This document shows positions 47,142-56,046 of a DNA stretch of 64,000 bases, one piece after another. Within the stretch, counting starts at the first letter, position 1, and every line of letters begins with the position of its first letter. Below the pieces are notes generated by a model that was not told the DNA's origin, made no database searches, and saw nothing but the letters and a program-made list of their open reading frames with translations. Origin of the DNA: CAZENU01 sp965117035 (GTDB taxonomy: Bacteria > Chloroflexota > Dehalococcoidia > Lucifugimonadales > CAZENU01); NCBI GenBank assembly GCA_965117035.1, contig OZ220748.1, forward strand, positions 496,001 through 560,000, in the 5' to 3' direction. A program made the translations under genes and the position numbers.

Positions 47142-48500
47142 CTACCGGAACTTGAACGCGTACAGGTCGGCGTCCTTCATGACGAAACGCAGGCGCACCG
47201 GCCTACCGGCCATCGCGCTCGCGTCCGTCACGCCGTTCCAGGACACGACGCGCTCTATGCTGTCGCCGTACATCGGCGGGCAGTCTTCCAGCGTGTGACC
47301 CGGCACGGGATAGCCGTCCGGGTCCTGCATCTCGACCCGCACGGAGCCGACGGCCGACGTCGAGAAGTTGATCGACAGGTTGCTGCGCTCGAACCGGAAT
47401 GGCCGGGTGCTGAACTCACCGCCCGCGTAGCTCGCCTGCACCGACACGAAGCCGTCGGTCCGCAGCGCGTACCGGCGGATGCGCATCGAGTCCAGGTGCG
47501 AGTGCTCCATGCCATAGAGCGACAGCTCCTCGGGCGACGTCTGCAGGATGCCGCGTTCGAGGTAGATGCCGCGGTCGTGCCAGTTGTCCTTGTCGAGCCC
47601 CGGCCGGATGAACGCCTCCATGAAACTACGGTCGAAGTGCAGGCCGTCCCGGCTCGACATGAACACGATGTCGCTGACGCCGGTGCTGTACGTCCAGTCA
47701 GGGTCGGGCACGCGGTCGACGACGAACCGCGACGGGAACATGAGATACGTCCCCGGCGCGCGCTCGTACGGGACGCAGGCATTGGTGTACAGGTGCTCGA
47801 ACGGCGTGTCGCCCGTGTCGATCAGCTCCAGCGGCGTCCAGTTGCGGAAGTCCTTCGATGTCGTCCGCCTGATCCAGCGCACGCCGCCCTTGAAGTTGCC
47901 TTTGCCCGCGACCCCCCGGGTGTACGCGACGTACTCGTTGCGCCAGGCGTCCCAGAACGCCAGGTTGACCGAGTCGAACGGACCCTCCGTCAGGATCGGC
48001 TCGTCCTGCATCAGGCGCCACCGGATGCCGTCGGGGGACACGAGCGCGCTGATGACCGCGTTGCCGCGCACGAGGGTCTTGTAACGCTCGTCCTCGGGAA
48101 CGTCGGGATTCGGGTCCCGGAACGGGACCATGTTGGCGCCCGGGCCCATCCATACGAGGTTGTTGGCCGTGGAGCCGTTCACCTCGAACAGCCCCAGGTC
48201 CGGCTTCTCCCAGTGGATGCCGTCCTCGCTCTCGGCGTAGGCCGTGTCGTGGCCGCTGCGCTTGAGATGCATCGACGGATCGTGGTCGCACCGGTACCAG
48301 GCCCGGTACTTGCCGCCATCCTCCATGAAGCCCGCGCAGCAGGCCCCGGTGTCCCAGGGCCGGTCGCTGGCTATCGCGACCTCCCGCCGCTCGGGGCTAT
48401 GCAGCCGCCGCTCAACGCCTTGTTGCTCCTCGATCCAGTAGTCGTCGACGAAGAGCTGCCGGTCCCTGCCGATGTCGGTAACGCCGTCGGATGTAATCAT
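47142..48500 (-). CDS. Glycosidase-like five-bladed propeller protein
   Basis: ATG 48,500 follows AAAGGAAG and overlaps the methyltransferase stop (ATGA). The 452 residues repeat S.DGIHWEKPDLGL-type blades (AYAESEDGIHWEKP, ALVSPDGIRWRL, SSRDGLHFDR) and acidic motifs such as FVDDYWIEE and DTGACC. This is the GH43/GH32-like fold; the C-terminal beta domain (SVRVEMQDPDGYPVPGHTLEDC) is typical of a large family annotated as glycosyl hydrolases. Substrate unknown. Confidence 0.7.
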   Translation of the reverse strand: MITSDGVTDIGRDRQLFVDDYWIEEQQGVERRLHSPERREVAIASDRPWDTGACCAGFMEDGGKYRAWYRCDHDPSMHLKRSGHDTAYAESEDGIHWEKPDLGLFEVNGSTANNLVWMGPGANMVPFRDPNPDVPEDERYKTLVRGNAVISALVSPDGIRWRLMQDEPILTEGPFDSVNLAFWDAWRNEYVAYTRGVAGKGNFKGGVRWIRRTTSKDFRNWTPLELIDTGDTPFEHLYTNACVPYERAPGTYLMFPSRFVVDRVPDPDWTYSTGVSDIVFMSSRDGLHFDRSFMEAFIRPGLDKDNWHDRGIYLERGILQTSPEELSLYGMEHSHLDSMRIRRYALRTDGFVSVQASYAGGEFSTRPFRFERSNLSINFSTSAVGSVRVEMQDPDGYPVPGHTLEDCPPMYGDSIERVVSWNGVTDASAMAGRPVRLRFVMKDADLYAFKFR

Positions 48501-49243
48501 GCCGGTATCGCTTCCTTTCGGTCTGTGTGTCGTCTCCTGGCATAGACGCCTTCCCATTGCGCCCATGAGCCATGTCCGGGTGGCTCTCGCGGGATCGTGT
48601 CCTCCGTGGGGTGTGTGAGCGCTTCGAACCACGGCTCCACCATCCTCTCCAGCTCCGGGCGAGAGAGAAAGTGCACCAGGAGGCCCGCCTTTGGGCCCTC
48701 ATCATACCTTACCGTGAAGCCGCCATCACCGTTTCGCTCGATCACGCGGTGGGCGTGGCGGACCTCGGTAGACGCCGAGTTGACGCGGACGAACAGCAGC
48801 CCGCCATCCCTCAGCAACTCCGCAGCGTGGGCGAACATCGCGCGCACCGTGTCGCCGTTGCCGTGCTGAAAGACCTGTATCGCGACCACGTAGTCGAAAA
48901 GCCGCTCGGAATGAAAGCTCAGGAAGTCGCTGCGTACCAGCCCGGACGCGACATGCGGGTGGTCCGCCGCGAGTTGCCGGAGCCCTTCTATCGACGAGTC
49001 GAGCCCGATGAGGTCCAGGCCGGCGTCGACGAGAGGGACGTAGTTCCGCCCGTTGCCGCAACCGACGTACAGGCCCTTGCCGCGCGCCGTTTCGGGCCGA
49101 TCGCGGAGGAGCTCGACGATCCGGCCGGCAAACGGAATCGGCGGCTCGTCCCGGTATCGCCCGCGCCTGTACTCGTCGTCCCAGCTACGCGAGATGGCCA
49201 CGCGCTCTCCTGATACCACAGCCGCCCGCTCCAGATTGTCCAT
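48497..49243 (-). CDS. Class I SAM-dependent methyltransferase
   Basis: 248 residues. Motif I is GLYVGCGNGRNYVPL, followed by the acidic end of strand 2 (LIGLDSS), motif for strand 4 FDYVVAIQVFQH and LLRDGGLLFVRV. The order is that of Methyltransf_11/25 enzymes; the substrate is unknown. Four-base overlap with the glycosidase-like gene indicates one transcript. Confidence 0.85.
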   Translation of the reverse strand: MDNLERAAVVSGERVAISRSWDDEYRRGRYRDEPPIPFAGRIVELLRDRPETARGKGLYVGCGNGRNYVPLVDAGLDLIGLDSSIEGLRQLAADHPHVASGLVRSDFLSFHSERLFDYVVAIQVFQHGNGDTVRAMFAHAAELLRDGGLLFVRVNSASTEVRHAHRVIERNGDGGFTVRYDEGPKAGLLVHFLSRPELERMVEPWFEALTHPTEDTIPREPPGHGSWAQWEGVYARRRHTDRKEAIPA

Positions 49244-49394
49244 GTAGCGGCGCGGTAGTTGTCCTCAAAACGTGCGTAGGGAGTAGTCACCCCGCCTTGG
49301 ACTATAATGAGTGTACACGTCGGCCGATACAGCGACACCGCCTGACGCAGCAACTTTTGTGCTTTGGCGTTGTTGAAGAGTGGGAGAGCGGAGC

Positions 49395-49777
49395 GTGGTC
49401 GTTTCAGACACGATGATATCTGTCGTCGTCGATCGCATCGTCGAACGCTTCGAGCCCTCGAGGGTCTTGATCTTCGGCTCTCAGGCCCGTGGAACAGCCA
49501 ACGTCGGAGCGACGTCGACCTGCTCGTGGTTATGCCGGAGGTGGAGGACAAGCGCCGCACCGCCATCGACATTCGCAGGTCGCTCGGAGATCTTCCGATA
49601 AGCAAGGATGTCGTGGTGACAACGCCCGAGGAGATCGAACGGAGAGGGCATGTCGTAGGCAGCGTCCTCCATTCGGCGCTCCGGGAGGGCAGGGTCGTCT
49701 ATGACGCTCAAGATGAGGGGAAACTGACGCTCCGGATGGGCGTCAGTAGAATTGGCGTCCAGGTGGCAGCGGGTTGA
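49395..49777 (+). pseudogene. MNT-type nucleotidyltransferase, frameshifted
   Basis: GTG 49,395 opens VVVSDTMISVVVDRIVERFEPSRVLIFGSQARGTA, with the GS helix motif of minimal nucleotidyltransferases. The DxD half (RRSDVDLLVVMPEVEDKR) and the rest, ending GRVVYD and a poorly conserved tail, are in another frame. One indel between 49,495 and 49,510 accounts for it. MNT proteins usually act with HEPN partners as toxin-antitoxins; none is here, but a HicB-like gene follows. A TATAAT lies at 49,303 upstream. Confidence 0.7.
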
Positions 49778-49779
49778 AC

Positions 49780-50079
49780 ATGGCACTCAGGTACAGGTCG
49801 CCGGCAGTATTCAGGCCGGACTGCACCTGGCTCGCTTCCGAAGACCAGGCCGATCTCCTGCCCGCTCTGGTAGTCGTTGCCGAGGCACAGCCGGAGGGTG
49901 GTTTCACGCTGACCTCTCCCATGCTGCCCGAGCTGATCACCGAGCTCGATTCGCCGGATGAGGAACTGACACCGACCCTCGTCGATGCCCTTCAGGCCGT
50001 CCTGGAATTCTATGAAGAGGATATGAGGCCCTTGCCGGTCGACCTCAGCCAGATTTTCGTCTGGTTCGCCAACAAGTGA
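49780..50079 (+). CDS. HicB-like antitoxin-type protein
   Basis: 99 residues. EGGFTLTSPMLPELITELDSPDEELTPTLVDALQAVLEFYEEDMRPLP follows the HicB pattern (GG..v.sPdlpg..t.gdt.eEa..n..dAl.a.l..y.e...plP), though the usual EA is replaced. No HicA toxin lies next to it, and no C-terminal DNA-binding domain is present. Immediately follows the broken nucleotidyltransferase. Confidence 0.6.
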   Translation: MALRYRSPAVFRPDCTWLASEDQADLLPALVVVAEAQPEGGFTLTSPMLPELITELDSPDEELTPTLVDALQAVLEFYEEDMRPLPVDLSQIFVWFANK

Positions 50080-50150
50080 GATTGCTTCCGCCCCGATGGT
50101 CTATCGAGAAGTGGCGCGCCGCCTGAGGGGCCTCGGGTGCATGAGATTCC

Positions 50151-51125
50151 CTACGCGCCGCCGGCAACTTCGTCGATGAGAGCTTTGATGTAGCCCATGG
50201 CGTAGGCCTCGGAGGCGTACCTGGACCAGCCGGGCGAACCGATGCCGATTGACGGCACGTGGTCCGGGATGAACGGCCCGTCGAAGCCGACCTCGTGGTA
50301 GGCGCGCATCGCCTCGAGCATGTCCACGTGGCCCTCGTCGATGAACGTCTCCCGGAACTTCGGGATGGGGCCCGAGACGTTGCGGAAGTGGACGTAGAAG
50401 ATCTTGCCCTGACCGCCGAACCGCCGGATGGCTCCGATCACGTCTTCCGGCATCTCCGCCACGGTGCCCTGGCAGAACTCGAGGCCGTTGTAGTCGCTGG
50501 GTACGGTGTCGCATAGACGCTGGAGCGCGTCGTGGCTCCGTAGGATGCGTGGCAGTCCAGCCAGCGGGGAGATGGGCGGATCGTCGGGGTGGACGCCGAT
50601 CCTGACGCCGGCCTGCTCGGCCACCGGCACGACCGCCTTCAGGAAGTACTCGTAGTTCGACCACATTTCAGCGTCCGAGACCTCGCCGTGCTCGGTCAGC
50701 GGCGCGTCGCGAACGAGCTCGTAGTCGAAGCTGGAGACTCGGGAGCCGCCGCGACCGCGTGCGTCTGTAGAGGAACGCCACGCGTAGCCGGTCCTGCTGC
50801 GCATCGGCATGAAGTTGTAGCCGAGAACCGGGACACCGGCCGCCCCCATGTTGCGCAGCGTCTTGCAGACGCTGTCGATCTGCTGGTCCCGACCCGGCAG
50901 GCCAAGCTTGATCTTGTCCATCCACTGCTGCGGCAGGTTCTCGATGGCAGTTAGCGTCATCCCCGCGGACTCGACCCTCGTCCGCAGCCGCAGCAGGTCG
51001 AGGTACTCCCAGTGGCCAGCATCCTCCGGGAGTCCGCCGCCGATGACGTCGGTCGCTCCGAGCTGGGCGCCAAACGCCAGCAACTCGTCATCCACGCCGC
51101 CGCGCGCGTCGAGACCAAGCTTCAT
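50151..51125 (-). CDS. Mannonate dehydratase-like protein
   Basis: 324 residues of the UxuA fold. Family landmarks: IENLPQQWMDKIKLGLPGRDQQ, VLGYNFMP, VRIGVHPDDPP (His/Asp metal site), GLEFCQGTVAEM (Cys), FYVHFRNVSG (His) and DEGHVDM, DHVPSI. True UxuA dehydrates D-mannonate to 2-keto-3-deoxygluconate; short members act on related sugar acids. Last gene of a minus-strand run, seven bases after the NHL gene. Confidence 0.8.
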   Translation of the reverse strand: MKLGLDARGGVDDELLAFGAQLGATDVIGGGLPEDAGHWEYLDLLRLRTRVESAGMTLTAIENLPQQWMDKIKLGLPGRDQQIDSVCKTLRNMGAAGVPVLGYNFMPMRSRTGYAWRSSTDARGRGGSRVSSFDYELVRDAPLTEHGEVSDAEMWSNYEYFLKAVVPVAEQAGVRIGVHPDDPPISPLAGLPRILRSHDALQRLCDTVPSDYNGLEFCQGTVAEMPEDVIGAIRRFGGQGKIFYVHFRNVSGPIPKFRETFIDEGHVDMLEAMRAYHEVGFDGPFIPDHVPSIGIGSPGWSRYASEAYAMGYIKALIDEVAGGA

Positions 51126-51132
51126 AGAGGTC

Positions 51133-52170
51133 CTATCCCGCGGGGACTTTGCGGTAGATCTGGAACCTGTGGCGACGGTGCTCGAGAACGTAGAGGCGCT
51201 CCTCGTCGTCCAGGATGAGCGACGTGAGGCCCCAGAAGTAGGGCTCGATCTGCGACGACTCGTTGTACGGGTCCTGCAGGTGCTCGGGCAGGGGAGAGTA
51301 GAGGTCCGCGATGGCCCTGGTGTCCCGCTCGTCGCGGTTCGACTCGAAGAAGTCCTCCGTCCACTTGGTCAGCGTCGCCTGGCCACGCATCTTCTGCATG
51401 AACCCGCCGTCCGGGTCTAGCACCTGCACACGCTGGTTGCCCCAGTCTGCCACGTACATGTAGCCCCTGGAGTCGATCACCAGAACGGACGGCCGGTGGA
51501 ACTGGCCGTCGCCCTGGCCCGACTCGCCATAGCTCGCCAGGAAAGTCTCGTCCGTCGTGAACTTCTGGATGCGGTCGTTGCGCCAGTCCGCCACGTAGAC
51601 GTTGTCGTCTGAATCGACCGCGACTCCCCAGGGCATGTTGAACTGCCCCTCGCCGTCGCCGAACCCGCCCCACTGCCCCAGGTACTCGCCCTCCGTGGTG
51701 AAGACCTGGACGCGGTGGTTGTGCTGGTCGACGACGTAGGCCTTGTCGGCCGAGTCGAAGGCGATTCCGCAGGCGCCGGTGAACTCTCCGTCGCCGCTGC
51801 CGTGCTCGCCCCACTCGCCGACGAAGTCGCCGTCCGTCGTGTAGACGAAGACCCTGTCCTTGGCTTCGTCCGCCACGTACAGGCGCTCCTGGCTGTCGAA
51901 GGCCACATCCGACGGCGCCCCGAACTTCTTGTCGCCCTCGCCCTCGCCGTACCAGGTAGCGAACTCGCCGAGGTAGTCCTCTTCGAAGTTGCAGATGGTG
52001 ATGCGGTGGAGATTGCGGTCTACGACGAAGAACCTGCCGTCGGAGCTGCGGGCCATGGCGTACGGAACGAGAAAGCCGCGGCCGCGGGCCACGTTGCTGA
52101 TCATCCCGATCGTCTTGACGTACTCCAGGGTGAACGGCGGCGCCGTTGCGGTAGTGCTCACTGCGGTCAC
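51133..52170 (-). CDS. NHL-repeat beta-propeller protein (set B)
   Basis: 345 residues with six NHL units, each like GxFxxPxGVAVDSDDNVYVADWRNDRIQKFTTDE and a strongly repeated DSxDxxYVxDxxNHRVQVF. No signal peptide, so probably cytosolic or leaderless. NHL propellers bind proteins, sugars or RNA. Paralogue of 55,011-56,024; both belong to a duplicated gene set with DUF1800 and DUF1501. Confidence 0.8.
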   Translation of the reverse strand: MTAVSTTATAPPFTLEYVKTIGMISNVARGRGFLVPYAMARSSDGRFFVVDRNLHRITICNFEEDYLGEFATWYGEGEGDKKFGAPSDVAFDSQERLYVADEAKDRVFVYTTDGDFVGEWGEHGSGDGEFTGACGIAFDSADKAYVVDQHNHRVQVFTTEGEYLGQWGGFGDGEGQFNMPWGVAVDSDDNVYVADWRNDRIQKFTTDETFLASYGESGQGDGQFHRPSVLVIDSRGYMYVADWGNQRVQVLDPDGGFMQKMRGQATLTKWTEDFFESNRDERDTRAIADLYSPLPEHLQDPYNESSQIEPYFWGLTSLILDDEERLYVLEHRRHRFQIYRKVPAG

Positions 52171-52228
52171 CTCAGTATCGGTTCGGCGGGCGAGTATCGA
52201 CGGCTTGCTTCCCGGACGGTCGCCGCGT

Positions 52229-53632
52229 CTAGGCGAACTGGTACTCCGGGGACGAAGCTATCAGGCTGAGCAGCTCGCCGACGCGGTTCTCCGATTCCTC
52301 ATCGCGGTCCTCTCCGAGACGCACGTCGCCGCGGCGGGAGACATGCTCGACCAGTGAGGCACGCGTCTCGTCGGAGGCGGGCACGGGCCCGACGAGATCG
52401 AGACAGCCGTCGACCGTCTCCTCGGGCGTCAGAGTTCCGCCGTTGCTGGAGCCCAGCCTGTCGATGATGGCGCGGATACCCGGCTGCGAAACGTCGCCCA
52501 GCTCCTTGGCCGCGAGGTTGACCCTCTCGACGACCGAGCCGCTGTAGATCCACTCCGGGCCCTCGTGCCACCCCTCCACCGAGGGGGGCCTGAGGAGGCC
52601 CTGGCCCATGAAGTTCGGAGTGTCGAAGCGGCCTCCGTCGCTCGCCTTGGGCTCCTGGCAGCTTCCGGCCATGTGGATTGCCCCGACCACGAGCTCGACC
52701 GGGTTCTTGACGCGGGCGAATCGCGCGTCCGACTTGAAGTAGTCGGAGTTGAACATCGTCCGCAGCACAGCGCGGATCTCGAAGTTCGAGTCGAAGTACG
52801 ACCGCACCATGTCGTCGACGAGCTCCTCGCCCTTCTCATCGACATCGTCGGCGACGAAGTACTGGAACAGCCGCGTGCTGATGAACCGGGCCGTCGCCTC
52901 CTGCTTGCAGATGATCGCGACCACGTCCTCTCCGTTGAAGTTGCCCGTCTCGCCGAGGAAGGTCTTCTCGCCGTCGTCGTGGTCCTCGGGGCGGTACTCG
53001 AAGTGCCAGGCGATGCGTCCGTAGGGCGAGAAGGAGTCCTTGTTGGCCTTGACCGCCATGTACTCGGCGTTGGCGATGGTCCAGCCGGTGAAGGCCCGCG
53101 CGCACTCCTTGACGTCCTGCTCGGTATAGGTGCCGATGCCCATCGCGAACAGCTCGAGCAGCTCGCGGCCGTAGTTCTCGTTGACAGAGCCCTTCTTGTT
53201 GTCGTTGTTGTCCAGCCAGAAGATCATCGCCGGGTCGCGGGACAGCTCGATCAGCAGATCGCGGAAGCTGCCCAGCGAGTTCTCCCGGAACTTCTGGATC
53301 TGGTTGAGCTGCGACCGGGCCTGGTTGCCCTTCGCGTAGCCCACGGCGAACAGACCGTGCCAGAAGAGCGTGATCTTCTCCTCCAGCGGATTGCTCGTCG
53401 TCAGCATCCGGTACGTCCAGTCGATGGCGCCGCCGCCGGCTCCCTCGTCGTTCTGGAGGAAGACGCGGAGGATGATGTCCTCGGGCATGGTGTTGGCTTC
53501 GCCGGGGTAGAGCAGGTCCTCCACGGTCGCCTCGTAGCCCGCGGCGACCCTTGCCTCCAGCTCGTCCCGCGTCGCGCCGAAGCCGGCGCGGCGCATCAGG
53601 TGTGCCATCAACGCGATGCGGTCGTCTGCCAT
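52229..53632 (-). CDS. DUF1800 protein (set B)
   Basis: 467 residues starting ALMAHLMRRAGFGATRDELE, the hallmark of DUF1800, with ENYGRELLELFAMGIGTYTEQDVKECARAFTGW in the middle and FMGQGLLRPPSVEGWHEG near the end. Family proteins are usually exported and encoded next to DUF1501; their role is unknown, though a link to extracellular or cell-surface metabolism is suggested. Here there is no obvious signal peptide. Twenty-six bases separate it from the DUF1501 gene. Confidence 0.85.
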   Translation of the reverse strand: MADDRIALMAHLMRRAGFGATRDELEARVAAGYEATVEDLLYPGEANTMPEDIILRVFLQNDEGAGGGAIDWTYRMLTTSNPLEEKITLFWHGLFAVGYAKGNQARSQLNQIQKFRENSLGSFRDLLIELSRDPAMIFWLDNNDNKKGSVNENYGRELLELFAMGIGTYTEQDVKECARAFTGWTIANAEYMAVKANKDSFSPYGRIAWHFEYRPEDHDDGEKTFLGETGNFNGEDVVAIICKQEATARFISTRLFQYFVADDVDEKGEELVDDMVRSYFDSNFEIRAVLRTMFNSDYFKSDARFARVKNPVELVVGAIHMAGSCQEPKASDGGRFDTPNFMGQGLLRPPSVEGWHEGPEWIYSGSVVERVNLAAKELGDVSQPGIRAIIDRLGSSNGGTLTPEETVDGCLDLVGPVPASDETRASLVEHVSRRGDVRLGEDRDEESENRVGELLSLIASSPEYQFA

Positions 53633-53657
53633 CGTGGTCCTCCTGCCTCCGGGCGTT

Positions 53658-54791
53658 CTAGGCGGCGAACAGGTCGTGGGTCTCGTAGCGGCCGTTGACT
53701 ATTGGCGCCGCGTCGAGCTTGAGCCACTGCTCCAGGATCGACGTGTAGGTGATGCGGAAGTCGTTATTGTAGTGCAGGTCGCCCTCGAGCTGGTCGTCCT
53801 CGGCCAGCGACGGGTACTCCCCGTACATGCCGCCCTTGACCGAGTCGCCTATCAGCATCGCCATGCCGCCCGAGCCGTGGTCGGTACCGGAGCCGTTGTC
53901 CCTGATGCGGCGGCCGAACTCGGAGTAGAGGAACATCACCGTGTCCTCGTTGTGGCCGTGCTCGACCAGGTCGTCGTAGAAGTCGCTGACGGCGGGCGCC
54001 ACCTCGTTCCACAGCATCTCGTGCTTGAACAGCTCGCCGGAGTGGGTGTCGAAGCTGCCGTGCTGCGTGAAGTAGATCCGGGTGCCGAGGTCGGCGAACA
54101 TCACCTGCGCGGCGCTCTTGAGGGCCTCCGCGATCGGGTTGGACGCGTACTCTACGGTAGACTGGTACTTGCCGGGGGCCGTCCTCAGGATGTCCGCTCC
54201 CTTGAGCGCGTCGAGGCCGGTCTGGCCGAGGAAGCCCATGACGGCGTCCTTGCCCTCAGCGCCGCCGTACATCTTGCCGAACGTCTCAAGCGCGTACTCC
54301 CGCAGCGCCTGGTCCTGCATGTCCGGGAACAGGCCGTACGTCTCGAGGTTGCCTACGGATGCCACCGGCACTCCCGGGCAGCCCATCGCGCGGGGCATAC
54401 CGCGGCCGAAGTTGACCCCCGTCAGCACATTCTCGCCCTTCGGATCGAGATCGCGCATCGCCCTGCCGAGCCAGCCCTCGGTGCCGACTTCCTCGGCCAG
54501 CGCCGTGTGCCAGATATCCATCGAGCGGAAGTGCGACCGGTTCGGGTTCGGGTACCCGATGCCGTGGATGATGGCTACCTTGCCCTCGTCCCAAAGCCGC
54601 TTGATCGGCTCGAGGCCCGGCCGGAAGCCGACCTTGTCGTCGAGCTTGAGCACCGATTCGGGATCGATAGCGATCTCGGGGCGGAAGTCGTAGTAGAGCC
54701 CGTTGTCGTAGGGCACCACTGTGTTCATGTAGTCGTTTCCGCCGGACAACTGGACGATGACTAGATTGCGGACTCCGTTCGCGGTGGTCAT
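53658..54791 (-). CDS. DUF1501 protein (set B)
   Basis: ATG 54,791 is preceded by AGGAGGCCTGAC. 377 residues with VIVQLSGGNDYMNTVVPYDNGLYYDFRP at the start, a HGIGYPNPNRSHFRSMDIWHT block and YSEFGRRIRDNGSGTDHGSGG toward the end, all typical of DUF1501 (sulfatase/alkaline-phosphatase-like fold). Partner of the DUF1800 gene. About 55 percent of visible blocks are shared with 56,047-57,195 by inspection. Confidence 0.85.
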   Translation of the reverse strand: MTTANGVRNLVIVQLSGGNDYMNTVVPYDNGLYYDFRPEIAIDPESVLKLDDKVGFRPGLEPIKRLWDEGKVAIIHGIGYPNPNRSHFRSMDIWHTALAEEVGTEGWLGRAMRDLDPKGENVLTGVNFGRGMPRAMGCPGVPVASVGNLETYGLFPDMQDQALREYALETFGKMYGGAEGKDAVMGFLGQTGLDALKGADILRTAPGKYQSTVEYASNPIAEALKSAAQVMFADLGTRIYFTQHGSFDTHSGELFKHEMLWNEVAPAVSDFYDDLVEHGHNEDTVMFLYSEFGRRIRDNGSGTDHGSGGMAMLIGDSVKGGMYGEYPSLAEDDQLEGDLHYNNDFRITYTSILEQWLKLDAAPIVNGRYETHDLFAA

Positions 54792-55010
54792 GTCAGGCCT
54801 CCTGCCAAGGCTGTGACTGGCGACTCCATGCCCGACGCGGCCCATCGGGCTGGCCGGATTGTATCAGAACAGTCGTCCGTCGTCATGCCCTTTTTCGCCC
54901 TGTTTTTCCCCGGCGTCCTGGGCCCAATCGGCAGGGACGGCCACCTGCTACTCGCGTCCGCAATACGGTGCCGACGAGATGCCGCCCACCGTCGCGGCGC
55001 CTGCGCGGGC

Positions 55011-56024
55011 CTACACCGTATCCTGCGTCGGCACCCGGGGCGGCGGGGCCAGCTGCGTCTCTTCCAGCGGGATCGCGTCTTTCTGGTAGACCTGCACGCG
55101 GGAGTGTCCGTTGTCGATCACTACCATACGGCCACTCCCGTCGACGGTCAGCGAGATGGGGGCGATGAAGGACTTTTCCGGCTCCAGGTCGGCCATCGAC
55201 CGCAGCCGCAGCACTTTGGCATTCGCCAGGATGTACTGCCGGGCCGACCTCGACAGTGTCCCGTCTCCCGTGAATGTCTGGAGGTAGCGGCCGCCGCGGT
55301 CGAACATCTGCACCCGGTGGTTGCCCAGGTCGGCAACGTATACGTCGCCGTCGCCGTCAACGGCGATGCCGGCGGGCCGGTTGAACTGGCCGGCGTCTCC
55401 GCCCGTGCCGCCGAGCTCGCTGATGAAACGCCCCTCCGTATCGAACTTCTGCACGCGGTCGTTTCGCCAGTCGACGACGTACACGTCGCCGACCGGGTCG
55501 ACGGCCACCCCCCAGGGCATGTCGAACTGCCCGGGCCCGGTGCCGAAGCCACCCCAAGCCGACAGAAAGCCTCCGTCCCTGGTGAAGCGCTGGACGCGAT
55601 GGTTGAGCGTGTCGACAACGTAGAGGTTGCCGTCCAGATCGAGCGCCATGCCGGAAGGCCCGTTCAGCTCCCCCTGTGCTTCTCCGCGCTCGCCCCATGA
55701 CCCCAGGAAATCGCCGTCGCTCGTGATGACGGTTATGCGGTGGGTCGCCTCGTCGGACACGTAGATGTTGTCCTCGGCGTCCATCGCGATGGCCACTGGC
55801 CACTCGAACGCGGCCTCGGGCGCGCCCACGGGGCCCAGGAAATCGTCCTCCCAGGTGAGCTTCCGGATCGGCGAGGACCCCGCCAGTCTGCCCAGGACGT
55901 AGACGTTGTCGTCGGCGCCGACGGCGACGTCCACCGGCGCGTCCGTGACGCGCCTCATTCCCAGGGTCTTGACGTACGGGAAGCCCGCCCTCAGGAGAGC
56001 GTACGGCATCGCCATGTCGGTCAC
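55011..56024 (-). CDS. NHL-repeat beta-propeller protein (set A)
   Basis: 337 residues with about six units such as DVAVGADDNVYVLGRL, AMDAEDNIYVSDEATHRITVI, ALDLDGNLYVVDTLNHRVQRF and AVDPVGDVYVVDWRNDRVQKF. Same organisation as the set B propeller. It follows the DUF1501 gene by 22 bases on the same strand. Binding partner unknown. Confidence 0.8.
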   Translation of the reverse strand: MTDMAMPYALLRAGFPYVKTLGMRRVTDAPVDVAVGADDNVYVLGRLAGSSPIRKLTWEDDFLGPVGAPEAAFEWPVAIAMDAEDNIYVSDEATHRITVITSDGDFLGSWGERGEAQGELNGPSGMALDLDGNLYVVDTLNHRVQRFTRDGGFLSAWGGFGTGPGQFDMPWGVAVDPVGDVYVVDWRNDRVQKFDTEGRFISELGGTGGDAGQFNRPAGIAVDGDGDVYVADLGNHRVQMFDRGGRYLQTFTGDGTLSRSARQYILANAKVLRLRSMADLEPEKSFIAPISLTVDGSGRMVVIDNGHSRVQVYQKDAIPLEETQLAPPPRVPTQDTV

Positions 56025-56046
56025 CTCGTCCCGCGGCCCGGGTGCT

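Noticed and set aside
47085..48545. 486-residue plus-strand frame opposite the glycosidase-like gene
   Set aside because: Same reason: antisense of a gene with recognisable propeller blades, and itself without any domain.
49303..49308. TATAAT as a firm promoter of the nucleotidyltransferase gene
   Set aside because: A good -10 hexamer but no convincing -35 at the proper distance, so I mention it only in passing.
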